Part shown: positions 41,943 to 42,228 of the stretch, piece by piece
Layout: every line of letters begins with the position of its first letter
Position numbering within the stretch: the first letter of the stretch is position 1
Origin: Silvanigrella aquatica
Lineage (GTDB): Bacteria; Bdellovibrionota_B; Oligoflexia; Silvanigrellales; Silvanigrellaceae
Reading direction: 5' to 3'
DNA length: 42,228 bases
Assembly (NCBI RefSeq): GCF_001907975.1
Contig: NZ_CP017835.1
Coordinates: 1 to 42,228, forward strand
Notes under the pieces: model-generated
The model's database searches: none
What the model was told of the DNA's origin: nothing
What the model saw: only the letters and a program-made list of their open reading frames with translations
Position numbers and translations under genes: made by a program

Positions 41943-42228
41943 TTACTCCTCCCATTCAATTTTCAAAAATCCATTTGCTCCAGAAGCTCCAGAACCGCCA
42001 CCTAATCCTTCAGGGCGTGTATTGCCATAATTTCCATTTTGACGCGAACCTCCAGCTCCCCCAGCTCCTCCTGCCCCGCCAGTTCCCACACTTAAATTTA
42101 CGATTTGATTTGGAGTTACCTTAATTGTGTAGGTTTCGATTCTTGAGTTCCAACCATTGATGTTAGCTCTTCCGCCAGAACCGCCAGCTCCACCAAAGTC
42201 AGTTGGATTATTATTCCAAACGTTTGTT
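41943..42228 (-). CDS. LRR and glycine-rich surface lipoprotein, C-terminal 94 residues
   Basis: Open from the right edge to TAA 41943-41945. It is glycine-rich (DFGGAGGSGGRANING, GTGGAGGAGGAGG) and ends GANGFLKIEWEE, the beta-strand ending usual for this adhesin-type domain. Base 42228 completes the Gly codon begun by bases 1-2, and the frame runs on without a stop into the gene at 1-2105. This is strong evidence that the two edges are adjacent on a circle. Confidence 0.85.
   Translation of the reverse strand, partial: TNVWNNNPTDFGGAGGSGGRANINGWNSRIETYTIKVTPNQIVNLSVGTGGAGGAGGAGGSRQNGNYGNTRPEGLGGGSGASGANGFLKIEWEE

Noticed and set aside
1..42228. tRNA or rRNA genes, insertion sequences, transposases, antibiotic resistance genes
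   Set aside because: None was recognised on either strand.

Overview
The window looks like one complete circular plasmid of about 42.2 kb cut open inside a gene. The gene leaving the left edge on the minus strand continues in frame from the right edge, joining as one 796-residue reading frame. The DNA is very A+T-rich, uses standard stops (TGA included), and encodes lipoproteins, an outer-membrane-like beta-barrel and a VirB9-type channel, so the host is a low-GC Gram-negative. The mix recalls plasmids of Silvanigrella-like Bdellovibrionota or of intracellular gammaproteobacteria, but I cannot fix the taxon.

Layout. (1) 16797 down to 2148, minus strand: a P-type (Trb-like VirB) type IV secretion system in the order VirB5/TrbJ, TrbK-position lipoprotein, RCC1-repeat lipoprotein, TraF peptidase, VirB6/TrbL, VirB8/TrbF, VirB9/TrbG, VirB10/TrbI, then (after virB1 on the other strand and a beta-barrel gene) VirB11/TrbB, VirB2/TrbC, VirB3/TrbD, VirB4/TrbE, a small membrane protein and a TrwB/TraD-like coupling protein. 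It is followed by a leucine-rich-repeat plus glycine-rich surface lipoprotein crossing the window ends, and by three unrecognised genes (41885 to 40018). (2) 16798-19953: an HTH regulator facing the transfer operon with repeated operator motifs, a hotdog thioesterase, a possible autoinducer-binding-like protein and a FabG-like reductase. (3) 19954-23570: an IncQ-like replicon made of an AbrB-like protein, a primase fused to an IncQ RepA-type helicase, an IncQ RepC initiator, six 20-bp iterons and three long perfect palindromes. (4) 23692-30081: topoisomerase III, a DUF2274-like protein, a candidate oriT, a TrwA-like accessory protein and a MobF (TrwC/TraI) relaxase-helicase split by a -1 frame change at a dnaX-type slippery heptamer. 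(5) 30082-31596: a ParMRC-like partition locus whose actin-like ATPase appears circularly permuted. (6) 31644-39759: accessory and stability genes, including an HTH protein, a DUF4365 nuclease-like operon, a ParB-like protein without its CTPase domain, a tyrosine recombinase, an HNH-like zinc protein and an RHH/coiled-coil protein.

How it works together: RepC binds the iterons and the fused primase-helicase opens and primes the DNA, partition and recombination genes stabilise the plasmid, and the MobF relaxosome with the TrwB-like coupling protein feeds a Trb-type channel. The channel operon's promoter is overlaid by repeats that the adjacent HTH protein probably binds.
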